From positions 39,979,562 to 40,043,561 of the forward strand of contig NC_063168.1 of assembly GCF_023159225.1 (NCBI RefSeq): a DNA stretch of 64,000 nt, given 5' to 3'. Positions 44,550-54,189 of the stretch are shown in pieces (position 1 is the first letter of the stretch; each line of letters opens with the position of its first letter). This DNA comes from Perognathus longimembris pacificus (Eukaryota; Chordata; Mammalia; Rodentia; Heteromyidae). The translations under genes and the position numbers were made by a program. The notes under the pieces are model-generated. The model was not told the origin of the DNA, searched no databases, and was given only the letters and a program-made list of their open reading frames with translations.

Positions 44550-45677
44550 TTAGTGAGCTGGTCTTTCTGCTGGACTTTGGCTTTTGAAGTTTCTTTCTGA
44601 TTCTGTCTGTGTGTCTTTTACGATCTCTGTTGGGTGGGGTTCCCCTCTTAATATTCGCTGTAGGGCTGGTTTTTTATTCACATACTCCTTTATCTCCTCT
44701 TTGCTGTGGAAAGATCTGGTTTTCCCCTCGAATGTGAACTCCAATTTCGCTGGATATTTGATCCGAGGTTGTAAATTGTTATTCTGAAGTACTTGGATGG
44801 TGTTCTTCCACTCACTTCGAGCTTGGTAAGTTTGTGTGCATAAGTCGGATGTTATTCGAATCCTCTTCCCATTGAAGAAAGTTTCCTTCTTCGCTTTGGC
44901 TGAATTCAGAATTTGCTCTTTAATCTTGAGGTCTGTAGTTTTGAATATTATGTGCCTTGGGGTGGCTTTCCTAGGGTCTGGCCTGCCAGGTGTCCTATAG
45001 GCTTCGGTTACCTGGATGGGGTCCCCTGTGAGATTGGGGAAGTTTTCTGCAATAACTTTATTGAGAACATGATTAAGCCCTCTGTTCTGGTATTCGGCTC
45101 CTCCTTCTTTTCCAATTATGCGCAGATTATATCTCTTGTCTTTGTCCATTAGTTCCTGGATTAGTCTTCCCTGAAGCTTCACCTTTTCTTGGAGTGTGGT
45201 CATTTTCTGGTTGTTGTCAGCTGCTTCATCTTCCAGGTGAGAGATTCTGGATTCTATATGGTCCACTCTTTGTGTTATGGTTTCAATTGCAGAGTTTATG
45301 GATGTCAGAGAGCTATTTATGGTTGTCATATCAGCTCTGATCATGGAAATTTCTTCCTTTAAAGAGTTGTATTTTAAATCTATTTTTTCGTGCATTTCAA
45401 TTCTCAGGATGTGGAGATTTTCTTTAAAGGCAGCTTGCATTGTATCCATTTTTGCTTCCATTTCTTTCTTGGCTTCCTGAGTGTCCTTCCAGATTTCCGC
45501 TCTAAACTCCTGGAATTGTTTTCTGATTTCATTTCTGACGCTTTCGATCAGTCCTGTTAACATGGCCTCATTTGCTTTTTTAGTCTCCATCTCCTCTTCA
45601 GTCATGCTGCTTTTTGGAGCTGGCGAGTTGGCTTGCCCTTTGATGAACTGAGTTATGTTTCTTTGTGATTTGCGCAT
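44550..45677 (-). CDS. L1 ORF1 protein (RNA-binding chaperone), intact frame
   Basis: ORF1p coats L1 RNA as a trimer and is needed in cis for retrotransposition. The frame is uninterrupted from 45,761; I prefer the Met at 45,677 (375 residues) because copy 2 has an aligned Met (M-R-KSQRNIT here, M-C-KSQRNIT there). The upstream extension of 28 codons is not shared in frame. In order, from the preferred Met: a low-complexity N-terminus; a long heptad-rich coiled coil (about residues 60-185, e.g. SHLEDEAADNNQKMTTLQEK); an RRM-like domain (YNLRIIGKEGG; ENFPNLTGDPIQVTEAYRTP); and a C-terminal domain with RKATPRHIIFK, RITSDLCTQTYQARSEWKN and RIKYPAKLEF. Human ORF1p is 338 residues, so this one has a longer N-terminal part. 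The host element's ORF2 is broken, so the open frame may be chance survival. Confidence 0.85.
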   Translation of the reverse strand: MRKSQRNITQFIKGQANSPAPKSSMTEEEMETKKANEAMLTGLIESVRNEIRKQFQEFRAEIWKDTQEAKKEMEAKMDTMQAAFKENLHILRIEMHEKIDLKYNSLKEEISMIRADMTTINSSLTSINSAIETITQRVDHIESRISHLEDEAADNNQKMTTLQEKVKLQGRLIQELMDKDKRYNLRIIGKEGGAEYQNRGLNHVLNKVIAENFPNLTGDPIQVTEAYRTPGRPDPRKATPRHIIFKTTDLKIKEQILNSAKAKKETFFNGKRIRITSDLCTQTYQARSEWKNTIQVLQNNNLQPRIKYPAKLEFTFEGKTRSFHSKEEIKEYVNKKPALQRILRGEPHPTEIVKDTQTESERNFKSQSPAERPAH

Positions 45678-46840
45678 CTGGAGATCTGTGTAAGTCTTCC
45701 CTCCCTTCTGTGTAGGTGTGTCTACGGCAGCAGGTGATGTCGCTGTGGCCCCGCCCACCATTGCAGGGTACGCCTACCAGAGCGGGCGCTGTCGCCGGGG
45801 GCCCCGCCCTCCTGTGCGCTGTGCGTGCACTACAACAGGCACTTTAGCCGGATCTGCCTCCCAGAGCGAGCCCTGGGTTGTTGGGTTGTGCTTGCGCCCT
45901 CCTGTGAGTCCGTTGGGGGGGGGGTGGTATGTGTGGGGCCCAGTGGGATCGACTGTCCGAGTGTGGCTTGGCACCCTCAGACCTCGCCTCCGCTGCGAGG
46001 CGGGGATGTGATCAGGCTCAGGTGACCCTGCTGGGCTGGTATTGCCCACCAGCGCCTGTGATTTTAGTTGTAAGATTCTGCGAGGTCCAGACGCCTCGGG
46101 TCCCGGGCCCCTGTTGGGAAGGGGGCGGGGCCGGTTCTGCCAGTTCAGGAACCTGTGGGGCCTTGGGGCTGCTCCGCCCTTCCCCTGCTAAACTGACTTC
46201 CCAGAGCCTGATGGGAGCTCCCTGCCTGATTTGGGGGTTCTTTGTTCCCTCGGGGGTGGGAAGGGGGGGGAGATCTAGCTTCTTTGTTGGATCTCTGATA
46301 GCTGGTCTCCCGTTGGGAGAGGGGATAATGGGGGACTCACAGTTGCTGCTTTGTGTGTGTGTCCCGTGCAGCCGTTGGCCCTTCAGGGGTTGGCGAAGTG
46401 TCCTGGTGGCTTCCCCGGTTGCCTCTTTCTGCCGCGCTGGGTTCCCTTGTCTGAACCCGGTGTGGACCCGAACTTCTCGTCGCTGCTTGTGTGCGTCTTG
46501 GTCGGCACCCTGCCTTGTGTCCGTGGGGTCTCCCGCTATCTGAATTTTGCGCTCCTGGCAGCCTGTCTGCCGATCGCCGGGTTCCCCTTTCCCAGCCTGG
46601 CCCTGTTTCGGCCAGGGTCAGCTGGTGGGGGGGAGGTGCCCCGGAGATTCTCCAGCTCCGTGTTGGTTTTTGGTTCTTCTTTTTTGCTCCTTTTTGTTTT
46701 CCTGCATTTCTCCACTGCTTCTGGCTGCTGGTTTTGCTGGGTTCTTGATGGGGTATTGGGTGTTGGAGTTCCCAGCTCGCTATTCAGTTGGGGCGAGTCA
46801 GGGTGCCTCCCTATTCTGTCGGCACCATCTTTCTCTCCCT
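45678..46840 (-). promoter_or_regulatory. L1 copy 1 5' UTR (internal promoter)
   Basis: About 1.16 kb, GC-rich and CpG-containing, homologous in blocks with the copy 2 5' UTR (e.g. ctggtattgc.caccagcg and cttgatggggt.ttgggtg). At the extreme 5' end, on the minus strand, AAAGATGGTGCC resembles the YY1 site found at the start of human L1. Near 45,750-45,850 it holds about 1.5 units of the monomer that is tandemly repeated in copy 2. Open frames across it are GC artefacts. Confidence 0.8.
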
Positions 46841-46843
46841 GTT

Positions 46844-48236
46844 GGGAGGTTCTTGATTACCTCCTGTATCTCACTGTAAGTTCTTGGTTTATTTAGTTGA
46901 TTTATTTCTTCTTGGTTCAGTTTGGGCAGTTTATACTTCTCTAAGAATTGATCCATTCCTCTAAAATTATTGTTTTTTACTGAATAGAGGTTCTGGAAAT
47001 AGCTCCTTATGATTGTTTGAATATCATGTGTATTTGTTGTAATTTTTCTAGTGGAGTCCCTGATTTTACATATATGAGTCTCTTCTTGTTTTTTGTAAGT
47101 CTTGCGAGGAGTCTGTCAATTTTATTTATTTTCTCAAAGAACCAGCTTTAAGTCTTATTTATTTGTTGAATGCTCTTTCTGTTTTCAATCAGATTTATCT
47201 CTTCTTTAATCTTTGTGATCTCTCTCCTCCTAGTCATTTTGGATTTGATCATTTCTTGTTTCTCCAGTTGTTTTAGTTTCATCATGAGGTCATTTACCTG
47301 CTCTGCTTCCATTCTTTTAATGTGAGTGCTGAGGGCAATGATCTTGCCCCTCAGTACTGCCTTAGCTGTGTCCCATAGGTTTCTTTGTGCTGTATTTTCA
47401 TTGTCATTGTGGCTTATGAATTCGTTAATTTCATCTTTAATTTGGTCTGTGGCCCATGTGTTGGATAGCAGTGTGAGGTTTAGCCTCCAAGAATGTGTAT
47501 AGCCTATGTGGTAACCATTGTTATTGAGGGTTACCTTTATTCCACTGTGTTCAGATATAATACATGGGATGACATCAATACTTTTGTATTTGCTGAGGTT
47601 CTTTGTGTGGGCTATGACATGGTCTATTTTGCAGTATGATCCATGGGCTGCTGAGAAGAAGTTGTATTGGGTCTCTGTAGGGTGGAAGATTCTGTATAGA
47701 TCTGTCAGATCCATTTGGGATATGGTGTTACTTAGGTCCTCAGCTCCCTTGCTAATCCTCTGGGTGTTGGATCTGTCTCTTGGTGAGAATGGGGCATTAA
47801 TGTCACCCACTATAATTGTGTTTGGGTCTATCTTGTTCTGTAGTTCTGTGAGAATTTGCTTGACATATGTAGGGCCTCTTTTGTTCGATGAGTATACATT
47901 TATCACCGTGATGTCTTGATTCTGTATTTTTCCTTGTATTAAAATGTAGTGTCCTTCTTTGTCTTTTTGTGTTGATTTTAATGAGACGTCCAGCTTGTCT
48001 GTGATCAGGATGGCTACTCCTGCCATTTTGGTAGGTGCGTTCGCTTGGAAGATCTTGCTCCATCCTTTCATTCGGAGCCTGTTTTTGTCCCTTGCTGTAA
48101 GGTGGGGCTCTTGTAGACAACAGATGGCAACTTTTTGTTTGCAGATCGACTCTGCCAGTCTGATCCTCTTTGTCGGAGAGTTTATACCGTTTATATTCAA
48201 AGAGATCAAGGATAAGAGTGTTTTTTCCCCTTCCAT
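46844..48236 (-). pseudogene. L1 ORF2 N-terminal part (endonuclease), truncated
   Basis: ATG at 48,236. The frame stays open for 362 codons through the endonuclease domain to 47,148 and then breaks just after the RKSIQQINK region; the copied segment ends at 46,844, before the RT core. Three conserved motifs are changed relative to copy 1: QETH is QEPH, GDFN is GDIN, and SDHS is SEHS. The last affects a residue of the catalytic Asp-His pair, so the nuclease was probably inactive even apart from the truncation. Confidence 0.9.
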
Positions 48237-48297
48237 TTTCTTGTTAGGCTGTTTTTCCTCTGTTTTGTTTTGTTTTTTTTCTTTTTTTTTCTTGTCT

Positions 48298-49394
48298 TTA
48301 GTGAGCTGCTCTTTCTGTTGGGCTCTGGCTATTGTAGTTTCTGTTTCTGTCTGTGTGTCCTGTACAATTTCTGTTGGGTGGGGTTCCCCTCAGAATTCGC
48401 TGTAGGACTGGTTTTTTATTCACATACTCCTTTAAATCCTCTTTGCCATGGAAAGGTGTGGTTTTTCCTTCGAATATGAATGCTAGTTTCGCTGGATATG
48501 TAATTCTGGGTTGCCAATTGTTGGCCTGTAGGACTTGGATGGTGTTCTTCCACTCTCTTTGTGCATGGTAGGTTTGTGTAGAGAGGTCTGCTGTTATTCG
48601 GATCCTTTTCCCATTGTAATAAATTTCTTTCTTCGCTTTGGCTGCATTCAAAATTTGCTCTTTAATCTTGAGATCTGAGTCTTGATTATTATGTGCCTGG
48701 GCGAGGATTTTCTAGGGTCTGGTCTGCCAGGCATCCTATAGGCTTCGGTTACCTGGGTGTGGTCCCTTGTGAGATTGAGGAAGTTTTCTGCAATCACTTT
48801 ATTGAAAATATGTTGAAGCCCTCTGCTCTGGTATTCGCTCCTTCTTCTATTCCAATTATGTGCAGATTATATCTCTTGTCTTTGTCTACTAGCTCCTGGA
48901 TTAGTCTGCCCTGGAGCTTTACCGTTTCTTGGAGTGTGGTAATTTTCTGGTCCTTATTAGCTGCATCATCGTCCAAGAGAGAGATTCTGGATTCAATATG
49001 GTCAATTCTTTGTGCTGCGGATTCAAGTGTGGAGTTTATGGATGTTAGGCAGCTATTTATGGTTGCCGGATCAGCTCTGATCATGGAAATTTCTTCCTTT
49101 AAAGAGTTGTATTTTAAATCTATTTTTTCGTGCATTTTGCTTCTCAGGATGTTAAGGTCCTCTTTAACGGAGGTTTGTACTGTATCCATTTTTGCTTCCT
49201 TTCTTGGTTTCCTGAAGGTCCTTCGAGACTTCCATGTTTTCTGATTTTGTTCCTGAGGCTTTCCATCATTTCTGCTATCATAGCCTCAGTTGTTTTTTTA
49301 TTCTCCATCTCCTCTTCGGTCATACTGCTTTTTGGAGCTGGCGAGTTGGCTGCCCTTTCATGAAATTTGTAATATTTCTTTGTGATTTGCACAT
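48298..49394 (-). pseudogene. L1 ORF1, frameshifted copy
   Basis: Starts at the Met of MCKSQRNIT (49,394), shifts frame within about 15-20 codons, continues in other frames as the coiled coil (49,189-48,794, e.g. MHEKIDLKYNSLKEEISMIR), and ends with the C-terminal domain (48,651-48,298, TADLSTQTYHAQREWKN). At least three shifts make it non-functional. It aligns with the intact ORF1 of copy 1 along its whole length. Confidence 0.9.
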
Positions 49395-51252
49395 CTGGGC
49401 ATCTATAGGTGGCTTCCTTGGGTTGGTTTTGTGCTGGTTCCCGCTGGTCTGTCAGTGGGAGACTTGTTTGTGTCCGGGCACTGGGTTTGAGTTTGGCTGT
49501 TGAACCTTACTGCCCAATGGGTGAGCATGACCGTCTCGGTTGTTGCTGGGGTGGTCACCCTCCCTGCACTTGGGGGTGGGTAGGTTCTGTGTCTTTCTCT
49601 GCAGGATAGTGTCCTGCCGCTGCGTTGTGCTGACCCTAGCCTGCCCCTGGTGGGGGTTTGCTGGTCACTGATTCAGCGTGGTGTGGAGGCTTTTCTCTTC
49701 TTTGGTTCTTTTTTCCACTCAGTACCTTGGTCAGAGGAGCTCACCTCTCAGATTGAGATTTGCCGCTGAGGGGTGGCTCGCCCACCTGTGTGGATTGCTC
49801 CTGTTGGAGCAGGTGTTGCTGTTGAGGGGCGGCCCGCCCACCTGTGCGGAATGTGCCTCTCAGAGCGGGTGCTGTCGCTGGGGGCCCCTGCCCACCTGTG
49901 CAGAGTGTGCCTATCAGAGCGGGCGCTGCCACTGGGGGGCCCTGCCCTCCTGTGTGGAGTGTGCCTATCAGAGCGGGTGTTGCTGCTGAGGGGGCAGCTT
50001 GCCTGCTTGTGCACTTCTGCGGGGGTTTGGGCAAGAGATCCTCCTGCTGGAGGGCTAGCACGCTGGCCCACGCTGGCCCTCTGGGGGGCACGTGCATGTG
50101 CACTCTAGTGCTTCCTTTGGGGACGTGCTGCCCCGAGTTGCTGGAGGGTGCTTGTGCCCTCTCGTGAGTTTGCTGTGGGGGGCGGTATGCGTGGGCCCCA
50201 GCAGGATCAAGTGTTCGGGCGCGGGTTGGTGCCCACAGACTCTCTGCACCTCCGCTGTCAGGGGGGCGTGTGTTCGGGCCCAGGTGTCCCTGCTGTGCTG
50301 GTATTGCTCACCAGCGAGCCTGTGATTGCTGTTCAAAAAGTCCTCGAGATCCAGGCACCTCAGGTGGGGCTTCCCATGCCTACCAGTCCCCGGGCCCCTG
50401 CTGGGGAGGGGCAAGGCAGGTGCGGCCAGGTTCAGGCTCCTCTGCTGGGGCTTTGGCGGGGGGGGGGGGGGGGGATATCTGACTAGGGTGTTTCCCAGTC
50501 CCCTTGTTGGGTGCTGCTCCGCCTCTGCTAGTTCCAGTGTCCTCCAGAGGCTGTAGGGTCCTAGTGCTGCCAGATATGGGGCTGCTTTGTTCCCTCAGGG
50601 TAGGGAGGGGGAGGGAGGGAGCTCTAGCTTCTTTATAGGTTTTGGGTCTCTGCTAAGCTGGTCTCCCCTTTGGAGGGGGGGGGTTATGGGTAACTTTACT
50701 GGTCCTGGCTTGTGTGTGTGTCCCGCACTGCTGTGGGTTTTGGGGGGCTGGGGGGCTGGGGTGTGGCAATTGGTTGTTTGGTGGTGGCGGTCTCGGCTCT
50801 CCCCATCTGCACGGCGGGTTCCCGTGCTGCTTAAGTCTGATCCCCGCCATTCAGTCCCGCACCTCCGGTCCCTCGCTGCTGCCGTCTGTCTCGGTTGGTC
50901 TGCACTCCGTCTGGGGTCTGTGGAGCTCCTGCTATCTGGACACTGCGCTCCTGGTGTGACTTTTTGGCTGTTGGTTTGCCAGTGCGGGGTCCCTTTTCCC
51001 AGCCTGGCCCTGTTCGGGCCGTGGTTGGCGTGGGGGGGGAGGGGGGGTACCCCGAAGATTTTCCAGCTCTGTGTAGGTTATAGGCTCTTCTTTTTTTTGT
51101 TCTTTTTCATTTCCTGTGTTTCTCTGTTGCTTCTGGTTGTTGGGTTTGCTGGATTCTTGATGGGGTGTTGGGTGCTGGAGTTTCCAGCTCACTATTCAGT
51201 TGGAGCGAGTTCGGGTGCCTCCCTATAGTGATGGCGCCATCTGCCCTCCAGT
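49395..51252 (-). promoter_or_regulatory. L1 copy 2 5' UTR, longer than copy 1
   Basis: About 1.86 kb against 1.16 kb in copy 1. The extra length includes tandem monomers (49,768-49,990) and a G-run (50,458-50,473). The 5' end on the minus strand carries CAGATGGCGCCATCAC, which contains an ATGGCGCCAT palindrome and a YY1-like core. Confidence 0.8.
49768..49995 (-). repeat. Tandem 54-56 bp monomers in the L1 5' UTR
   Basis: The anchor cccacctgtg (or ccctcctgtg) recurs at 49,781, 49,837, 49,891 and 49,945, spacing 56, 54 and 54 bp. Each unit also has 'gtgcctatcagagcgggtg'-type sequence. A partial fifth unit follows. Copy 1 has only about 1.5 units. Confidence 0.85.
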
Positions 51253-51320
51253 TGCTACCTTCCATTTGTAAAGCTCTGATTATATATGGTTGGTTTTGTC
51301 ATCCATAGAAATGGTTCTTT

Positions 51321-51527
51321 TTTTTTTTTTTTTTTGGCCAGTCCTGGGCCTTGGACTCAGGGCCTGAGCACTGTCCCTGGCTTCTTCCCGCTCAAGGCTA
51401 GCACTCTGCCACTTGAGCCACAGCGCCCCTTCTGGCCGTTTTCCATATATGTGGTGCTGGGGAATCGAACCGAGAGCTTCATGTGTAGGAGGCAAGCACT
51501 CTTGCCACTAGGCCATATTCCCAGCCC
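51321..51527 (-). mobile_element. IDL-Geo SINE, 17-bp perfect TSD
   Basis: Complement of a full dimer with GCGGGAAG-type Geo. The TSD catagaaatggttcttt is exact at 51304-51320 and 51528-51544. It inserted about 50 bp from the right end of the L1 composite. Confidence 0.95.
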
Positions 51528-51544
51528 CATAGAAATGGTTCTTT

Positions 51545-52039
51545 GTTACAAAAATTTTCCAGACATAAATTGTCATTTTAACTTCTCTTCAAAATGCAAG
51601 GGGAAGTCTTGTTAACATATGTATTAGAAGCTATAAACTATGGCTATGAAGCACAGCCTCGAATCTCAGTATAGCACACAGGTCCCCAAATCAACAAAAG
51701 ATAACATCCCTTTGTAAAGTCCACTCTGGTTGGCTCTGTGGGGGCGGGCATCTTCCACTCTCCCCAGTTCATTTGCTCAAGCAAGTCACATGTCTACTCC
51801 TGAAACCAGATCTTGGTATACAATAGGATGGTCTGCCACAACTTGTTTTATTTAGAAAAGAAAGAATAAGATCTTAAATGATTTCCTCATTCAATTAACC
51901 CAATTATTATAGTATTAGCAGCTTCATACTTCAAAACCAAAACAGACTTTTAAAAATTGAATTCATTCTCTCAGTTTCTATTTACTCACTTTTTTTGTTT
52001 TGTGTGAGACAGGGTCTTCTTTTTTGTTTATTTGTTTTC
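51545..52039. other. No gene seen
   Basis: Unique DNA; T-rich at its right end where an old SINE tail begins. Confidence 0.45.
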
Positions 52040-52282
52040 TTCTTTTTGTGTAAATACCAGGGCTTGAACTCAGGGCCTTGTGCTCTTGCTCAGCTCTGTC
52101 ACTCACAGCTAGCACTCTACCACTTAAGCCAGGCCTCTTGTCTAGTAGATTTTTTTTTTTTTTTTTTTTTTTGCTGGCTAATTGAAGATTAAGTCTGGAA
52201 AACTTTTCTGTCACCTACCTCTGAACTCAGTCTTCTGAGTAGCTAGTATCACAGGAATGATTCCACTAGTGCCCAGCTCTTG
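52040..52282 (-). mobile_element. B1-Geo dimeric SINE
   Basis: Geo complement (ccagggcttgaactcagggc), a T22 run inside the linker region (52,150-52,172), then 'ggctaattgaagattaagtc' and the B1 complement. The long T-run shows growth of the inter-monomer A-stretch. Confidence 0.8.
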
Positions 52283-52285
52283 AAC

Positions 52286-52376
52286 TTGCTTTGTAGCAAG
52301 GATGACCTAAAACTCAGGACACTCCTACTTTAGCCTTCCTAGTTCTGGTACTACAGGTAAGTACCACCATGCCCAA
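52286..52376 (-). mobile_element. B1-like SINE fragment
   Basis: 'gtagcaaggatgacctaaaa', 'ttagccttcctagttctggt' and 'tacaggtaagtaccaccatg' are B1 complement blocks; the far end is truncated. 'aagtaccaccatg.cca.gatt' is repeated just downstream (52,394-52,420), a short local duplication. Confidence 0.65.
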
Positions 52377-52649
52377 GATTAATTTCTATTTATAAGTACC
52401 ACCATGTCCAGGATTAATTTCTATTTACTCCTAAACTTGTCTTCCCTTTAGCTCCAAACTAGTCTGAGAAGTTTCCTCAAATGTTTCAGTTGAAGGATTT
52501 ACATGTATTCATTTTGTAGTGAGAAATCTAAAGACATATGCTGAAGCTATCATTATCATGAAATGAATTCTTAAGCACCAATACCACATTTGCTGCTTTG
52601 TAGAGCAATTCATTCTTTGATTTATTCAATAAATATATATCACATATAA

Positions 52650-52785
52650 TAGTACTTCAATAAATCTGCATTTGATAGATGACTCACCTCTCCCCCATTC
52701 CACTACCACTTAAGTTTTTCAATTTTTGTTCATAAAGGGTCACACACAACCTTAGTGCTTTATTCCAGTAAAGCACCAGTAGTCC
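52650..52785 (+). repeat. Repeat copy B, shared with 39.52-39.65 kb
   Basis: The same ordered blocks as copy A (agtacttcaataaatc, gatgactcacctc, ttaagtttttcaattttt, cacacacaa, cagtaaagcaccagtagtcc), same strand. A dinucleotide-rich stretch follows both copies. Confidence 0.6.
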
Positions 52786-52925
52786 ATATATATTAGTACA
52801 TTTACTATATATAATATAAGCATATATATGTAATAATGTATTATATAGTATATAATATATTATGCATTATATATTTATATATTATGTATTCATATATAGT
52901 ATATATAGGCTTATAGATAAGTTTC
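52786..52925. repeat. (TA)-rich low-complexity tract
   Basis: About 140 bp of nearly pure A/T with TATA and ATTATA motifs. It is likely to be easily unwound and prone to length change. Confidence 0.92.
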
Positions 52926-53014
52926 TGGCTTCACCCTACTTGCTAAGCTACTACAATTACAGGAAGTGAATTTTTAACTTCATTAAATTTTAATAAATTA
53001 AAATTTATATTTAA

Positions 53015-53092
53015 GGCTCAGAAATCTAGCTCACTGGCAGCATCCTTGCCTGGCATATAAGAAGTTTGAGGTTCTATCTGGAGCACAAATAA
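53015..53092 (+). mobile_element. ID-type monomer, decayed
   Basis: 'ctcagaaatctagctcactg', 'gcatccttgcctggcatata' and 'gaggttctatctggagcac' follow the ID order. Confidence 0.5.
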
Positions 53093-53324
53093 GTTAAACT
53101 TAATTTTCAAAAGGAATTATTGGTTCAGTTACTAGAAAACTTTTCTGCTTAAAAACTGAATTGTTGTTTTAGCTCAAAAGATTTTATGAAATCTATATAC
53201 ACATCTGATTTCAGAGACCTACTTTAAAAAAGAATGCAAAGTATCTCAAGTTTTAAAATATTGATGTATTGTAATGATACTATCTTGTATATAATGAGTG
53301 AAAAATATACACACATTTATTTAT

Positions 53325-53435
53325 TAATTATTTTTTGACACAGACATTCATTATGGAGCCCAGGCTAGTTTATGATCTTCCTGCCCATCTCCCAAGTGCT
53401 GGGATTATAGGTATATATACTATATCTAGCAATTA
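53325..53435 (-). mobile_element. B1-like SINE
   Basis: Complement blocks 'tatggagcccaggctagttt', 'ctcccaagtgctgggattat' and 'aggtatatatactatatc' identify B1. Confidence 0.8.
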
Positions 53436-54189
53436 AGTCTGCTTTTAAAATGAATTTGCTTTTACTTAAAAAATGGCTATTAGAAAAACTTTTATGTATA
53501 TATAAATAAAATATATATGTATATATGGATTGCCTTCTGTCTCTCTTGGACAATGTTGTTCTAGACACTGTCAATCCTCAACTAGACTTAGAGGGACTGA
53601 AGAAAAGCAGCTAGAATTTGGAGTGTGCCACAAAGCAAGATCTCCAGCATGAGGTTGTTTGCAGTGCCCAGGCTGGCCATGTGTCCCAACACAAAGGCCT
53701 TGGAAGTTGGAGGTGGTGAGTCATGATGCTAATATTTTCATGACTGTTGTTATTCTTTCATAATTCCAAAGAGGACTAGCAATGTCACAGTGCCACTGCC
53801 TCAACACAACCCTGCACACCCCATCCTTCCCCTAGCCTGACCTACTTGTTGGCCAATGGACAGAATTCCAAAAGCGGGCTACAGTCATGCTGGCTGCTGG
53901 ATGAGAAAGAGAGAAGTCATTTCCCACAAAGGGCAGAGAGTCTAAGAGGAAGCTTGTTTGAGGGTAAACACCTCTGTGGAGATTGAGAACTTCCTTAGAT
54001 TCTAGCCACTTGTCCACTTGTTCATACTTCTGGTGTGATCCTATTTCCATCCCATGCGCTCATATGTGGGTTTAGATACATGGCCACAGTACAAATGTTT
54101 GACTTCACTCTAAGAACCCAACCTGCAAACCTACTATCAGCTCATTTGTCACAGAGACACTGAATTTCTTTCCTTGCTTGCAGGCTGAT
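53436..54189. other. No gene seen
   Basis: Unique DNA, slightly GC-richer around 53.6-54.0 kb. The minus frame of 72 codons at 53,832-54,050 has no recognisable features. Confidence 0.45.

Larger units (their letters stand above)
40207..46840 (-). mobile_element. L1 copy 1, structurally full length, ORF2 broken
   Basis: A complete LINE-1 layout: 5' UTR, ORF1, a short spacer, ORF2 and a 3' UTR. The 3' UTR shares 'ttgacaaggtg...cagttacat...gtacatttcttg' with the truncated L1s at 38.9 and 61.2 kb. The 5' end is recognised by alignment with copy 2 (gcctccctat..gg.(a/g)ccatct in both). Its ORF1 is open, but ORF2 carries several frameshifts, so it cannot retrotranspose autonomously. Confidence 0.93.
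46844..51252 (-). mobile_element. L1 copy 2, 5' two-thirds only
   Basis: It begins inside ORF2 at a position matching 43,112 of copy 1 (gggaggttcttgattacc) and continues through ORF1 to a complete 5' end adjoining the outer TSD. The missing 3' part of ORF2 and 3' UTR are replaced by the whole of copy 1. Nucleotide similarity to copy 1 across ORF2 is high but with clear substitutions, so the two came from different source elements. Confidence 0.92.
39948..51269 (-). mobile_element. Composite L1 insertion bracketed by one 17-bp TSD
   Basis: The sequence tgctaccttccatttgt is present exactly at 39948-39964 and 51253-51269, and both flanks diverge immediately outside it. Between them lie 11,288 bp on the minus strand. 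Reading 5' to 3' they are: L1 copy 2 (5' UTR, ORF1, N-terminal part of ORF2), a junction at 46,841-46,843, L1 copy 1 (5' UTR, ORF1, ORF2, 3' UTR), about 240 bp of non-L1 DNA, and poly(A). One outer TSD and no internal TSD mean that the whole block behaves as one integration, or that a nested pair was trimmed by recombination. Confidence 0.9.

Noticed and set aside
46841..46843. Internal TSD for L1 copy 1, as expected from simple nesting
   Set aside because: The sequence at the junction does not match the sequence next to the poly(A) at 39,948-39,964; no duplication is present.
45929..46896. Plus-strand frames of 110-204 codons in the L1 5' UTR
   Set aside because: They lie antisense to L1 in GC-rich promoter DNA with no domain. 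They are shadows, though an antisense ORF in an L1 5' UTR is known in primates and I considered it.
49768..49995. A CRISPR-like array
   Set aside because: The units are contiguous 54-56 bp imperfect repeats without unique spacers, located in an L1 5' UTR of a mammalian genome.
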